NCBI GenBank assembly: GCA_016283195.1
Contig: JAEEML010000041.1
Coordinates: 1-35,042, forward strand
Direction: 5' to 3'
Length of the DNA stretch: 35,042 bases
DNA from: Deltaproteobacteria bacterium
GTDB lineage: Bacteria; JAEEML01
The notes under the pieces were generated by a model, which made no database searches, had not been told where the DNA came from, and saw only the letters and a list, made by a program, of their open reading frames with translations. Made by a program: the position numbers and the translations under genes. Shown here piece by piece: positions 24,612 through 32,360 of this stretch (its first letter is position 1; every line of letters begins with the position of its first letter).

Positions 24612-25286
24612 GTGGACACTAGTTTTGGCGATATAATTTTAAAGCTGATTACCGTTTTGATACCGATGATTCTTTCGCTCACCGTGCATGAGTTTTCCCA
24701 TGCTTTTGCCGCCCATCTTTTGGGGGATAACACCGCGAAATTTCAGGGGCGACTCACCTTAAATCCCTTGCCGCATATCGACCCAATCGGCACTTTGCTT
24801 TTGCCCGGTATGGCAGTTGTTATGAGCTCCATGGGGGTGCCCTTTTTCGGCTGGGCCAAACCGGTGCCGGTAAATCCCATATATTTTAACAAAAAATATT
24901 CTATGCGCACCGGTATGCTTTTGACAGCTGCCGCCGGGCCTTTGAGCAATTTTATCATGGCTTTCCTTAGCGGCGGGCTTTTGGCTGTTTTTTATCATGC
25001 TAACCTGCTGCAAAGTCTGCCGGCTCTTTTCAGTTTTATTGTTACTTTTTTCCAAATTAATTTGGTACTGGCCATTTTTAACCTTATTCCCATTTATCCG
25101 CTCGATGGTCAAAAAGTGCTCTCCGGTCTCTTGCCGCGTGAGATGTCCAACTCTTTTGAGGATTTTTCGCGGCGCTACGGCTCATTTTTATTAATCGGCC
25201 TGATTATTTTTGGCGGCCGCCTTATTTCTTTGCCGCTCTCCTTAGCCTTTTCTTTTATTCTCAGCCTTTTCGGTTTGCCGGTATGA
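24612..25286 (+). CDS. M50-family site-2 protease (intramembrane metalloprotease)
   Basis: The 224-residue protein has about six membrane segments. The catalytic zinc motif HEFSH is at residues 26-30 in the first helix, and the third ligand is in NLIPIYPLDGQK, with Asp165, both as in the site-2 protease family. No PDZ domain is present. It is of the compact type found in many bacteria (YwhC-like). Such enzymes cut membrane-spanning segments of regulators or signal peptides inside the membrane. The GTG start at 24612 has GGAGG four nt upstream. It lies between two lipoprotein genes, with gaps of 15 and 10 bp. This suggests a link to the cluster, for example cutting an anchor or signal remnant, but such compact S2P genes are also often found in unrelated settings. 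Confidence 0.92.
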   Translation: MDTSFGDIILKLITVLIPMILSLTVHEFSHAFAAHLLGDNTAKFQGRLTLNPLPHIDPIGTLLLPGMAVVMSSMGVPFFGWAKPVPVNPIYFNKKYSMRTGMLLTAAAGPLSNFIMAFLSGGLLAVFYHANLLQSLPALFSFIVTFFQINLVLAIFNLIPIYPLDGQKVLSGLLPREMSNSFEDFSRRYGSFLLIGLIIFGGRLISLPLSLAFSFILSLFGLPV

Positions 25287-25296
25287 GGAGGTTTTT

Positions 25297-27228
25297 ATGC
25301 AACGCCGCTTGGGAATGATGCTTGCAATATCTTTAATTATTACCGCTTCTTGTGAAGAAGAAGTTATTTCCAGTATCAGCTCGAAAATATTTATCGAACC
25401 GGTAGCCAGAACTTCTTCAACCTCTTCTATAAATAAAGATACCGTCACGGTGAATATGGGCGAAGTTGCCCTCTATTCCGGCGATTCGGCGCTTTTTAAA
25501 GTTAGCAATCCCTCAACCAAGACTCTCTATATTTCCGAAGTTAAAAACAAAACAGATGATAAAGATTCACCTTTTGTTGTGCGTAGTTATCCTAAAAGTG
25601 TATTAACAGATCTAAGTAGCAAACAAGATTCATATATTGTTATCCACTACGCCCCAAAAACGGAATGGCAAGATAAAAACGGCAACGGCAAAGTAGATGA
25701 CGCTGAGCTGGATAAGGCCACTTTTGTCGTGCGCTCCGATGCTTCCAACGGCGAAGCGGAAATTCATGTTACCGGTTACGGAGTTTTTAAAGGCTATCCC
25801 GATCTCAAAGTTTGTTATGGCAATTATTGCGGCCCCGATGATAACGCCGAATGTCAAAGCGAACCGGGCCTGGGTATTACTTGCACAGCCAGTGTGCCTC
25901 TCGATTTCGGCAATATTGGCTTAGGCGGCACCGGCACGCAGGTTGTTACTTTGAAAAATGTGGCCGATTGCCCCCGCCCTGATGGCGCCGATCTATGTGA
26001 TTTTCCTGAGCTTTGTTTGGTTTCTATTAATAAAAATTCTAACCGGGAAAATATCGGTTTCGGTTTTGCCAAAGGCACTAACCAGCTGGGTCATTTTGAA
26101 ATTGTTGGCAGTGTAGTTATGCCGGCAGAACTCGCTCAGGAAGTTTATACAGCCAATTGCAGCGAAAAAATCAGCCACCTTTCGGAAGTAAAAATGCGCC
26201 TTAATTACAATGCGCCGCCCATGCAAAGCCAGGATGAGGCCATGTTGGTTATAGAGAGTAACGATCCCCTAAACACGGTAATAAAAGTGCCGATTAAAGC
26301 CAGTGCCAAAGATGCGCCCATTGCCAGATGCCACTTTAGGGAAGCCGACCCGAACGATCCCACCGCCCCTTATACTACGGGCAATGGCATTGCTCCTTTA
26401 ATGAGAGCCTATTTCGACGGCATTAACAGCTACGACCCCCATGCCGATGAAAATGCTTTAAATCATGGTATCACAAGCTATGAGTGGGAAGTTATTCGCT
26501 ACCCTGATGGCACAAATCCCAATGATTTTAAAGCTGTTTCCAATGGCCGCTATTTTGATTTCTTTTTGCCGCTTGCCGGTGATTATGAAGTAAAACTAAA
26601 AGTATATGACCGCGAAGGCACAGCTTCTGGTGATACCAGAGAATCGGTATGCCAGTTTAAGGTTATCCCGGCCAGTAAGCTCCATGTGCAGCTGGTTTGG
26701 GATCACCCGACAAACGATCAGGATTTACACCTGGTTTATCTCGATAAGAGCCATGTTATTTGCGACAAAGAAGCCGATTGCTATTGGAGCAATAAAGGCC
26801 CGGTTTGGTTTAACGGCGACGGCGCCAGTGAAGGGGCCAATCCGCGCCTGGATATAGACGATACCAACGGCATGGGGCCGGAAAATGTCAATATTGATGA
26901 TCCCAGGCCCGGTACATACCGCGTTTATGTGCATTATTTTGCCGTGAGCGGTGCCTCCTCCGCCGGGGCAGCAGCCGACGCCGTTGCTACTCCGGCCTCC
27001 ACATTGGAGACGAGAAACACGGTGCGTATTCATATTAACGGCCTCCAAGTGGCTGAATATCGCCGCACGTTGAGCAATGTGAAAGATATGTGGGCTGTTG
27101 CCGATATTGTCTGGAAAGAAAACGGCACAGCGGAAGTTATTCCTCTTGGCGGCAATAGCGGCTCGGATTACGGTTTTATTTGCCCAGATTTTAGCTGCTC
27201 GGCTCTTACCACCTGCGAAGCTCCGTAA
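25297..27228 (+). CDS. Lipoprotein with EF-hand loop, PKD-like and YfaP-like domains
   Basis: The protein has 643 residues with lipid attachment expected at Cys19 (TASC). Residues about 45-165 resemble an Ig-like domain of the choice-of-anchor type found in myxobacterial surface proteins. Within it, DKNGNGKVDDAE (126-137) is a full EF-hand/dockerin-type calcium loop. A second Ig-like domain with Cys residues spans about 200-350. A PKD-like domain follows (about 365-460; FDGINSYDPHA, ITSYEWEV). The C-terminal domain starts with VQLVWDHPTNDQDLHLVYLD (about 465) and resembles the DUF2135/YfaP family, including the PGTYRVYVHYF strand. Calcium-stiffened adhesive or structural surface protein is an inference. 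AGGAGG is present before ATG 25297. Confidence 0.8.
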   Translation: MQRRLGMMLAISLIITASCEEEVISSISSKIFIEPVARTSSTSSINKDTVTVNMGEVALYSGDSALFKVSNPSTKTLYISEVKNKTDDKDSPFVVRSYPKSVLTDLSSKQDSYIVIHYAPKTEWQDKNGNGKVDDAELDKATFVVRSDASNGEAEIHVTGYGVFKGYPDLKVCYGNYCGPDDNAECQSEPGLGITCTASVPLDFGNIGLGGTGTQVVTLKNVADCPRPDGADLCDFPELCLVSINKNSNRENIGFGFAKGTNQLGHFEIVGSVVMPAELAQEVYTANCSEKISHLSEVKMRLNYNAPPMQSQDEAMLVIESNDPLNTVIKVPIKASAKDAPIARCHFREADPNDPTAPYTTGNGIAPLMRAYFDGINSYDPHADENALNHGITSYEWEVIRYPDGTNPNDFKAVSNGRYFDFFLPLAGDYEVKLKVYDREGTASGDTRESVCQFKVIPASKLHVQLVWDHPTNDQDLHLVYLDKSHVICDKEADCYWSNKGPVWFNGDGASEGANPRLDIDDTNGMGPENVNIDDPRPGTYRVYVHYFAVSGASSAGAAADAVATPASTLETRNTVRIHINGLQVAEYRRTLSNVKDMWAVADIVWKENGTAEVIPLGGNSGSDYGFICPDFSCSALTTCEAP

Positions 27229-27241
27229 ATGAGGTTTTTTT

Positions 27242-28075
27242 ATGACCGCTCCCAAAACATCAGCTGTAAAAAATTTTGCCGCCGCTTTTGCCTACCCGTT
27301 TAAGGGGCTTACTTTTTTGGGCAAACACCGGCTTTTAGCCGCCGCTTTGCCGGCTATAATTCTTAATGTTATTATACTCGCCGTTGCTATATATTTGGTT
27401 TTTACCAAAGGAGCCGATTTTTTTGAATATCTCACCGGCCTCATTCCCAGCGGCGAAGAAGGCTCTTATCTAGCCAAGTTTGTTTATTTTTTAGGCAAAG
27501 GGTTAAAAATTCTTTTAACCCTTCTTTTGCTAATAATTACGCTTTTTTTTGTAAATATACTTGGCGCCGCCTGTGCTAGCCCGCTTTTGGATATCTTAAG
27601 TGCCAAATGCGAAAAAAAATTGCAATTACTTGAAATACCGGAGCTGCCATTTTTTACCTCGCTCATACTGTCGGTGAAAAATGCACTTTTGGCCGTTGTC
27701 CTCCAAATGTTTATTTGGCTTTTCCTCCTGCCGCTTAATTTGATTCCCGTTATTGGCGGAGTTCTTTATTTTGTTCTTTCTTCGGTTTCCACCTGGTTTT
27801 TTGCCTCTTTGCAATATCTTTCTTACCCGCTGGATCGCCGCCTGGTGCCGTTAAGTTATCAAATAAAAACAATTTTTAGTAATAAAATGGCCGCTTTTGG
27901 TTTTGGGGCCGGTGTAACTTTTATAACTTTTTTGCCGCTTGTAAATCTCATCTTTTTGCCTTTAGCGGCCGCCGGCGGCACCCTTTTTTCCACCGATTTA
28001 TGGCTTGATAACTGCTTGCCGCCGGAAGTTTTAAAATATTTTGCTCCCCGAGTAAATTCTACAAGCCAAAGGTAA
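27242..28075 (+). CDS. EI24/CysZ-like membrane protein
   Basis: The 277-residue protein has about five or six hydrophobic segments and fits the EI24 domain family, which includes E. coli CysZ, a sulfate transporter, and many uncharacterised members. Family-type blocks are FAYPFKGLTFLGKHR at the N-terminus, the middle block GAACASPLLDILSAKCEKK, IPVIGGVLYFVLSSVSTWFF with YLSYPLDRR, and FGFGAGVTFITFLPLVNLIF followed by a Gly/Ala-rich helix. The substrate is unknown; no sulfur genes are nearby. It begins 13 bp after the PKD lipoprotein, with GAGG six nt before the ATG, and ends 3 bp before the next gene. It is the first of three closely linked genes that look like a membrane complex. Confidence 0.8.
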   Translation: MTAPKTSAVKNFAAAFAYPFKGLTFLGKHRLLAAALPAIILNVIILAVAIYLVFTKGADFFEYLTGLIPSGEEGSYLAKFVYFLGKGLKILLTLLLLIITLFFVNILGAACASPLLDILSAKCEKKLQLLEIPELPFFTSLILSVKNALLAVVLQMFIWLFLLPLNLIPVIGGVLYFVLSSVSTWFFASLQYLSYPLDRRLVPLSYQIKTIFSNKMAAFGFGAGVTFITFLPLVNLIFLPLAAAGGTLFSTDLWLDNCLPPEVLKYFAPRVNSTSQR

Positions 28076-28078
28076 AAT

Positions 28079-28819
28079 ATGGGCGCGGAAGTTAAAAAAT
28101 ATGCCGCCTATTTGGCGGCTCTCCCCGAGCCCATGATGCGCAAAATAGCGGCCGTGCGCCTCTTTGATGAACTTGAAACAGAGGAACTCCTTGATTTACT
28201 TACTAAATTAATAGCCGGGCAGCGTAAGACAGTAAGTTATGTGCTCATGCTGGAAGCTATTTTAGAAGCCCACATGGAGGAGCTTTTGCCTTATGAGCGG
28301 GTCTCTGACATTTATGCTCTGGCTAAAGAACGCGGCTTGGAGGCGGTGACAAAACTGCTTTTAAATCCGCAAAATAGCTCTAAGGAGGCCAAAGAGCGGG
28401 GCATGCTGGACCTCACTTTGCAGGACGAGCCGCTCGGTATGCGCAAATACATGGCTCGCCATGCCGATGCGGCCCTGATAGATCGCCTTTTAAATGACCC
28501 GGATCCGGCGGTAATTTATAATCTTTTGCGCAACCCGCGCCTTACGGAAGCGGCAGTGCTGCGCATTGCCACCAGGCGCTACTCCTCGCCGGAGGTTTTT
28601 AAAGAAATTCTCGCCTGTTACCGCTGGCAAAAGAATTACCGCGTGCGCCTCGCCATTATTTATAACCCCACTGTGCCGGTGAAATTAGCCTGCCAGCTCC
28701 TGCCCACTGTGTTAGACCAGGATTTGCGCGATCTCAGCAAAGAGGGGACGCTCTCTATGGAAATCCGCGAACTGGCCGAGACGATGCTGGGGGAACGGCG
28801 GAAAGGGAGTGAGGCATGA
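28079..28819 (+). CDS. Helical-repeat protein of unknown function
   Basis: The 246-residue protein is predicted to be all alpha-helical. Short repeated units such as LIDRLLNDPDPAVIYNLLRN, AAVLRIATRRYSSPEVF and VRLAIIYNPTVPVKLACQLL resemble HEAT or leucine-rich-repeat-variant units of about 25-35 residues. There is no signal peptide and no membrane segment, so it should be cytoplasmic and may be a scaffold. No family name was recognised. The stop overlaps the start of the next gene (ATGA), so the two products are made together and probably interact. The ribosome site, AAAGGT, is in the end of the EI24-like gene. Confidence 0.65.
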   Translation: MGAEVKKYAAYLAALPEPMMRKIAAVRLFDELETEELLDLLTKLIAGQRKTVSYVLMLEAILEAHMEELLPYERVSDIYALAKERGLEAVTKLLLNPQNSSKEAKERGMLDLTLQDEPLGMRKYMARHADAALIDRLLNDPDPAVIYNLLRNPRLTEAAVLRIATRRYSSPEVFKEILACYRWQKNYRVRLAIIYNPTVPVKLACQLLPTVLDQDLRDLSKEGTLSMEIRELAETMLGERRKGSEA

Positions 28820-30354
28820 AGGAACACTTTTTTCATATTTTACTTGGAACCTTAGCTCTCCTCCTCCTTTTGCTCATTTCCGTAAATATTCAGCTTTCTA
28901 TGATGCGCGTGGCTTTTACCACCCAGATTTACGGCGCAAATGAGCTCTGGGCCGGCCATAGCGGCTCTTTGCGCTTTACCGCTATGATGGATGACGGCTT
29001 TAGTTTTGAAGAAGATATTGCGGCCGAAGTACGCCTGATTTATGCCGAAGACGGCCAGGATTTTTTGCTTTTTAAAGGCGAAAATCGCCTGGGCGACACT
29101 TTGGAAGTAAATTTTTCTGTGCCACCTCGCCTGGGTAAAGCCATGATCGCCGCTACTATTTTTACCGGGAGCGGCGAAGAATTTGTCACCTTGCCGGTGG
29201 AAGTTATTAATGAGCCCAAAGAAAAGCCACTCTCCCTCTTGCCGCCGGAGCGCTCGTTGCCCTTAAATAAAGAGGAAAAACGCTGCTGTTTTCCAGAAAT
29301 TGCCCCCGGACAAAAGCTTTATGCCTATCCCGAAAGCGGCCTTTTAGCGCCTCAGGCAAAAAACACCATCTATCTTTTTAGCCCCTCTTTAGCTGCCGAA
29401 GCGGCGGAACTGCTCCGCCTCACTGTACCCATGACAATTATAAGGCCCGATAGTTTTGGGGTAGCCGCAATCAGCCTTAACCCCGGTATTGTGCCCACTT
29501 TTACTTTGGAAATCGAAGATAACCGCGACGGAGCCAGCGAAGAGCTAAAATTGCCCCTCGAAGTGGCCCCGGCGCAAATGTTTTTGACTCTCTCCCAATA
29601 TAGAGCCAAAGCGGGTGAAAAAATTACGGCCACTTTAAATACTTTGCGCCGCCAGGAAACCATATTTTTGGATATTTGGTATAAAAATATCCTTTTGGAA
29701 AGCCGGGCTGTAAGTATCAAAAACGGCCAAGGCAGCCACTCTTTTACTATTCCCCAAGATGCGGCCGGCCTCATTTTTGTGCAAATATATCGCCCCTTTG
29801 TCAATCCCGGTGAAACTCAGGATATGCGGGCTATATGGGTAAATAACGCGCCAGATGATGAGAGCTTTTTTGCCCTAATAGCGCTCTTAAATAAAGCTGG
29901 CGGCGGCCAGGATCCGCTACTTAGCTATTTGGTAGATAAAAAGCCCTTAGTTCCCCACCATAAAGGCGAAGAGCCGCTAAAATTAATTTTAAGCCGCCTC
30001 TATAGAGAAGATCCCGGCGCGCCGCTCCTGCTCGATAGCGGCCCGGCCAAAAGAGCGGCCTTTGCTCTAGCGCAAAAAGAGAGCCGTGAAAAACTGCACT
30101 ATGCCTATATTGTCACCGGTATTCTTCTGCTAATTCTCCTTATTTTTGTGATAGTTACGCATCTCAAAAAAACAAAAAAAGCGCTGCGTTCTGCGCTTGA
30201 TGAGTGCCCGGAGCTCATAGAAGATGGAGCCGGGCCGCCTGAGATTAGCCTCATGCCGCCCAAAGTGGCTTTTATTTTGGTTATTATGGCCCTTTTGCTC
30301 CTCCTTTTTACCGCCGGTATTCTCCTCGCCAATCTCAAATGGACTATCTGGTAA
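28816..30354 (+). CDS. Large membrane-anchored protein, unrecognised
   Basis: The 512-residue protein has one N-terminal hydrophobic segment (about residues 7-28), a large soluble region of about 400 residues, and two hydrophobic segments near the C-terminus (about 436-458 and 483-508). The soluble part is rich in beta strands and looks like two or three Ig-like or macroglobulin-like domains, for example LRFTAMMDDGFSFEEDIAAE and ITATLNTLRRQETIFLDIWY. It should face the periplasm. A conserved-looking CC pair occurs near residue 157. The outline resembles BatD-type proteins, but no signature was found. It is translationally coupled to the helical-repeat protein by a 4-bp overlap. A periplasm-facing sensor or assembly factor tied to a cytoplasmic scaffold is a reasonable guess. 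Confidence 0.65.
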   Translation: MKEHFFHILLGTLALLLLLLISVNIQLSMMRVAFTTQIYGANELWAGHSGSLRFTAMMDDGFSFEEDIAAEVRLIYAEDGQDFLLFKGENRLGDTLEVNFSVPPRLGKAMIAATIFTGSGEEFVTLPVEVINEPKEKPLSLLPPERSLPLNKEEKRCCFPEIAPGQKLYAYPESGLLAPQAKNTIYLFSPSLAAEAAELLRLTVPMTIIRPDSFGVAAISLNPGIVPTFTLEIEDNRDGASEELKLPLEVAPAQMFLTLSQYRAKAGEKITATLNTLRRQETIFLDIWYKNILLESRAVSIKNGQGSHSFTIPQDAAGLIFVQIYRPFVNPGETQDMRAIWVNNAPDDESFFALIALLNKAGGGQDPLLSYLVDKKPLVPHHKGEEPLKLILSRLYREDPGAPLLLDSGPAKRAAFALAQKESREKLHYAYIVTGILLLILLIFVIVTHLKKTKKALRSALDECPELIEDGAGPPEISLMPPKVAFILVIMALLLLLFTAGILLANLKWTIW

Positions 30355-30362
30355 AGATGGTA

Positions 30363-30376
30363 TGACAAAAATGTCA
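30363..30376. promoter_or_regulatory. Inverted repeat, candidate activator site or weak terminator
   Basis: TGACA-AAAA-TGTCA is a perfect 5-bp inverted repeat just after the stop of the membrane protein. It is about 120 bp upstream of the predicted start site of the -24/-12 promoter, the usual position for an enhancer-binding protein. As a hairpin followed by AT-rich DNA it could instead be a weak terminator for the upstream series. Confidence 0.35.
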
Positions 30377-30465
30377 CTATTTTAAATATATTTGCAATAG
30401 CAGTACTCCTCAAAAGACAAAGCATAACAATTGAATATTATTTCACAAAACAATAGTTTTCTTTT

Positions 30466-30482
30466 TTGGCATAGATTTTGCA
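30466..30482 (+). promoter_or_regulatory. Sigma-54 (-24/-12) promoter
   Basis: TTGGCATAGATTTTGCA matches the sigma-54 consensus YTGGCAC-N5-TTGCW, with GG at 30468-30469 and GC at 30480-30481, exactly 12 bp apart. Only the sixth base (T for C) departs from consensus. It points at the lipoprotein gene starting 59 bp further on, with transcription expected near 30493. A sigma-54 activator gene is in the same window. Confidence 0.7.
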
Positions 30483-30494
30483 AGAGATAATTTT

Positions 30495-30524
30495 GTCGCT
30501 CGGTGCTTTTAAATTTTTAGCGAC
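30495..30524 (+). promoter_or_regulatory. Leader stem-loop before the second small lipoprotein
   Basis: GTCGCT and AGCGAC form a 6-bp stem with an 18-nt AT-rich loop right at the predicted transcript start, ending 4 nt before the AGGAG. It may protect the 5' end of the message or affect translation. This is inference from position. Confidence 0.3.
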
Positions 30525-30539
30525 GAATAGGAGTTTAAA

Positions 30540-31262
30540 ATGAAAAAGGCAAGATTAACTTTTGTAGCGATGCTGGCAACTATGGTTTTGGCTTTTGGAG
30601 CCTGCGATAAACCTCTTGATGAGTGCCAAGATGGTAAGGACTGTAAAATAATGCCCAATCAGGCTATTGGGGAGGTTTCCAAATGTATCGACAACTCAGC
30701 TGGTGGCGATGTTCCGGTTCCGGCTGTCGATGCGGCCTCAGACGCAGCCAGCGATGCCAACTCTGATGATGCGGATAGCGATGAAGGTAATGATGGCGAT
30801 AGCGATGATATACAAATTGCCCCCAATGATGGCAACAGCGATGATGATGGTTCCTCGGATGTGACTATTGCTCCGGCACCGTCGCCTGATGGTTTCTCCT
30901 GGAGCTACGATGCCGCCAGCAAAACTCTCACTGTTAAACACGATGGCAGTTGTTTTGAATGTGGCTGGGACGTAGGTGTTACGATGCTTAAACAAGGTGA
31001 AAACGATGTCATTGAAGTTCTCGAAAGTATCAACGCCACTCTAGGTACCGATTGTCTTTGCGCTCGTGATATTAGCGTCAGCATGGCTGGTATTGAAGGC
31101 TCCTCCATCAGCTTTAAGTATTCACAGAGTGTTGTCATAGACAGCAAAGTTGACCTCGTTGAGGTCTTTGATGGCGCCCTCGAGCTCTCCAAGAAAAGCG
31201 GTAAAGAGAGCTTTAGCGCTAAGTTGCCTAATGTTTACACCCCGGAACGCTGTGCTAAATAA
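30540..31262 (+). CDS. Small acidic Cys-rich lipoprotein, paralog of the one at 19250
   Basis: The 240-residue protein has a signal peptide with lipid attachment expected at Cys22 (FGAC). A low-complexity Asp/Ser/Asn-rich, very acidic linker (about residues 58-105) separates the anchor from the folded domain. That domain contains FSWSYDAASKTLTVKHD, a CxxC (CFEC), DCLC and a C-terminal RC, in the same order as the paralog at 19250, which lacks the acidic linker. The acidic linker may bind cations or act as a stalk. The ATG at 30540 has AGGAG at a normal distance. It is the only gene after the sigma-54 promoter, and it converges with the CPBP protease gene. The protein family was not recognised. 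Confidence 0.8.
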   Translation: MKKARLTFVAMLATMVLAFGACDKPLDECQDGKDCKIMPNQAIGEVSKCIDNSAGGDVPVPAVDAASDAASDANSDDADSDEGNDGDSDDIQIAPNDGNSDDDGSSDVTIAPAPSPDGFSWSYDAASKTLTVKHDGSCFECGWDVGVTMLKQGENDVIEVLESINATLGTDCLCARDISVSMAGIEGSSISFKYSQSVVIDSKVDLVEVFDGALELSKKSGKESFSAKLPNVYTPERCAK

Positions 31263-31300
31263 GAACGCGCACCATTTATTCTCCGCTATCTCCCCATAAT

Positions 31301-31990
31301 TTAATGATAAAATGCCCCTGCAGCTGCGCTCAGTATGTTTGCCAAAGCATGGAAAGTAACGGCACCCCAGATGGAGCCGCGCCGCCCTCTAAGCCAGGAA
31401 AAGATGAGCGCCGGAAAGAAGGGCCCAAAGCGCAAAATATTATATTCACCCAAAAAGTGGCCGAGGGCAAAGAGAGCGGAGGTAATTATCACTGCAAGGC
31501 CCATAGGTACGCCGAAAAAGCTATGTTTTGCCGGCCACTTTTTCTCTAGCGCCACTTGCAAATAGCCGCGATAAAAGAGCTCTTCCGGCAGAGCGATGGC
31601 AAAAATCTGGTTTAGGGCTAAATAGGCGCTCTGCCAAAAATTAAAAGCGGGCGGCGCGGCCAGAGTGAGGCCCAAAAAGCGGGTGGCGTAAAAATGGTGC
31701 CCAAGCACAAAAAATGGCGCGATAGCCAGGATAAATAAAAAAGCCAGCCCCACCTCGCTTAAAAGACCCTTTTTAGTCAGGCCGAGCAGGGCATAACTGT
31801 CCGGCAATTTTCTGGTTAAAAATATCGGTAGATAGAGCTGCCAAGCGGCGGCAAAGGTAAAAACAAAAGTGCCGTTTACTCCAAGGGCAGCCAGATGTTT
31901 GGCCAAAGTTAAAACCAAAAGAACAGAGAAAGCGGCCAGGAGGGCTATAGCAAAATCCGATAAATTGTGGGGCTTTCCTGATGTTTCCAT
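31301..31990 (-). CDS. CPBP-family glutamic intramembrane protease
   Basis: The 229-residue protein has about seven or eight membrane segments. The CPBP (CAAX protease/bacteriocin-processing) motifs are present: EELFYRGYL, which is the EExxxR motif, then FALGHFL and a C-terminal FHALANIL, with His residues in the second and third motif. Known relatives process prenylated proteins, confer bacteriocin immunity, or process sorting signals; the myxosortase-type enzymes of myxobacteria belong to this superfamily. None of the neighbouring lipoproteins shows a clear C-terminal sorting tag, so the substrate is open. The ATG has GAGGG about 10 nt upstream. A REP-like sequence and the 57-bp tandem repeats lie directly upstream. 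Confidence 0.88.
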   Translation of the reverse strand: METSGKPHNLSDFAIALLAAFSVLLVLTLAKHLAALGVNGTFVFTFAAAWQLYLPIFLTRKLPDSYALLGLTKKGLLSEVGLAFLFILAIAPFFVLGHHFYATRFLGLTLAAPPAFNFWQSAYLALNQIFAIALPEELFYRGYLQVALEKKWPAKHSFFGVPMGLAVIITSALFALGHFLGEYNILRFGPFFPALIFSWLRGRRGSIWGAVTFHALANILSAAAGAFYH

Positions 31991-31999
31991 TTTTAAAAG

Positions 32000-32025
32000 C
32001 CCTCACCCCCTAGCCCCCTCTCCAC
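32000..32025. repeat. REP-like CCCTCACCCC...CCCCTCTCC sequence
   Basis: The plus strand carries CCCTCACCCCCTAGCCCCCT, then CTCCA. Its complement matches the two ends of each nearby 57-bp unit (GGAGAGGGGC and GGGGTGAGGG). Sequences of this type are widely scattered extragenic palindrome-like elements in bacteria. The following 80 bp, up to the tandem array, show no gene. Confidence 0.5.
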
Positions 32026-32110
32026 CTTGCCGGTAGCGAGGGGGAACTTGTCGTAATTATAGGCCCTTTTATTGGCTATAAGATCAAGGAGCCCCTCGCC
32101 ATTTGTAAAA

Positions 32111-32331
32111 ATGGAGAGGGGCGCGATGCTGTAATTTTCACTGCCTGTCGGGGTGAGGGAATGAGAAATGGAGAGGGGCGCGATGCTGTAATTCTCACTA
32201 CCCGTCGGGGTGAGGGAATAAAAAATGGAGAGGGGCGCGATGCTATAATTCTCACTGCCTGTCGGGGTGAGGGAATAAAAAATGGAGAGGGGCGCGATGC
32301 TGTAATTCTCACTGCCTGTCGGGGTGAGGGA
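32111..32331. repeat. 57-bp tandem repeat, about 3.9 copies
   Basis: Copies start at 32111, 32168, 32225 and 32282, each opening with ATGGAGAGGGGCGCGATGCT and ending in GTCGGGGTGAGGGA. They differ at only a few bases. As 57 is a multiple of three, the minus strand stays open with a 19-residue unit, SLTPTGSENYSIAPLSIFY, inside an open frame at 31993-32355 that begins 5 bp after the VWA gene stop. There is no good ribosome site, so a protein product is doubtful. The array occupies the 370-bp gap between the VWA gene and the CPBP protease gene. Confidence 0.9.
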
Positions 32332-32360
32332 GAAGAAAGGTGAAATAGTGGTCATTATTC

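Noticed and set aside
26725-27255. Long minus-strand open frame opposite the PKD lipoprotein
   Set aside because: It is a shadow of the plus-strand gene, which has a signal peptide, domains and a ribosome binding site; the shadow has none.
32111-32331. CRISPR array
   Set aside because: The units are contiguous 57-bp copies with no variable spacers, and no cas gene is nearby.
31993-32355. 120-codon minus-strand open frame over the tandem repeats
   Set aside because: It is open because the repeat unit is a multiple of three. It has no good ribosome binding site and its sequence is only the repeat plus REP-like DNA. Kept as a repeat, not a gene.
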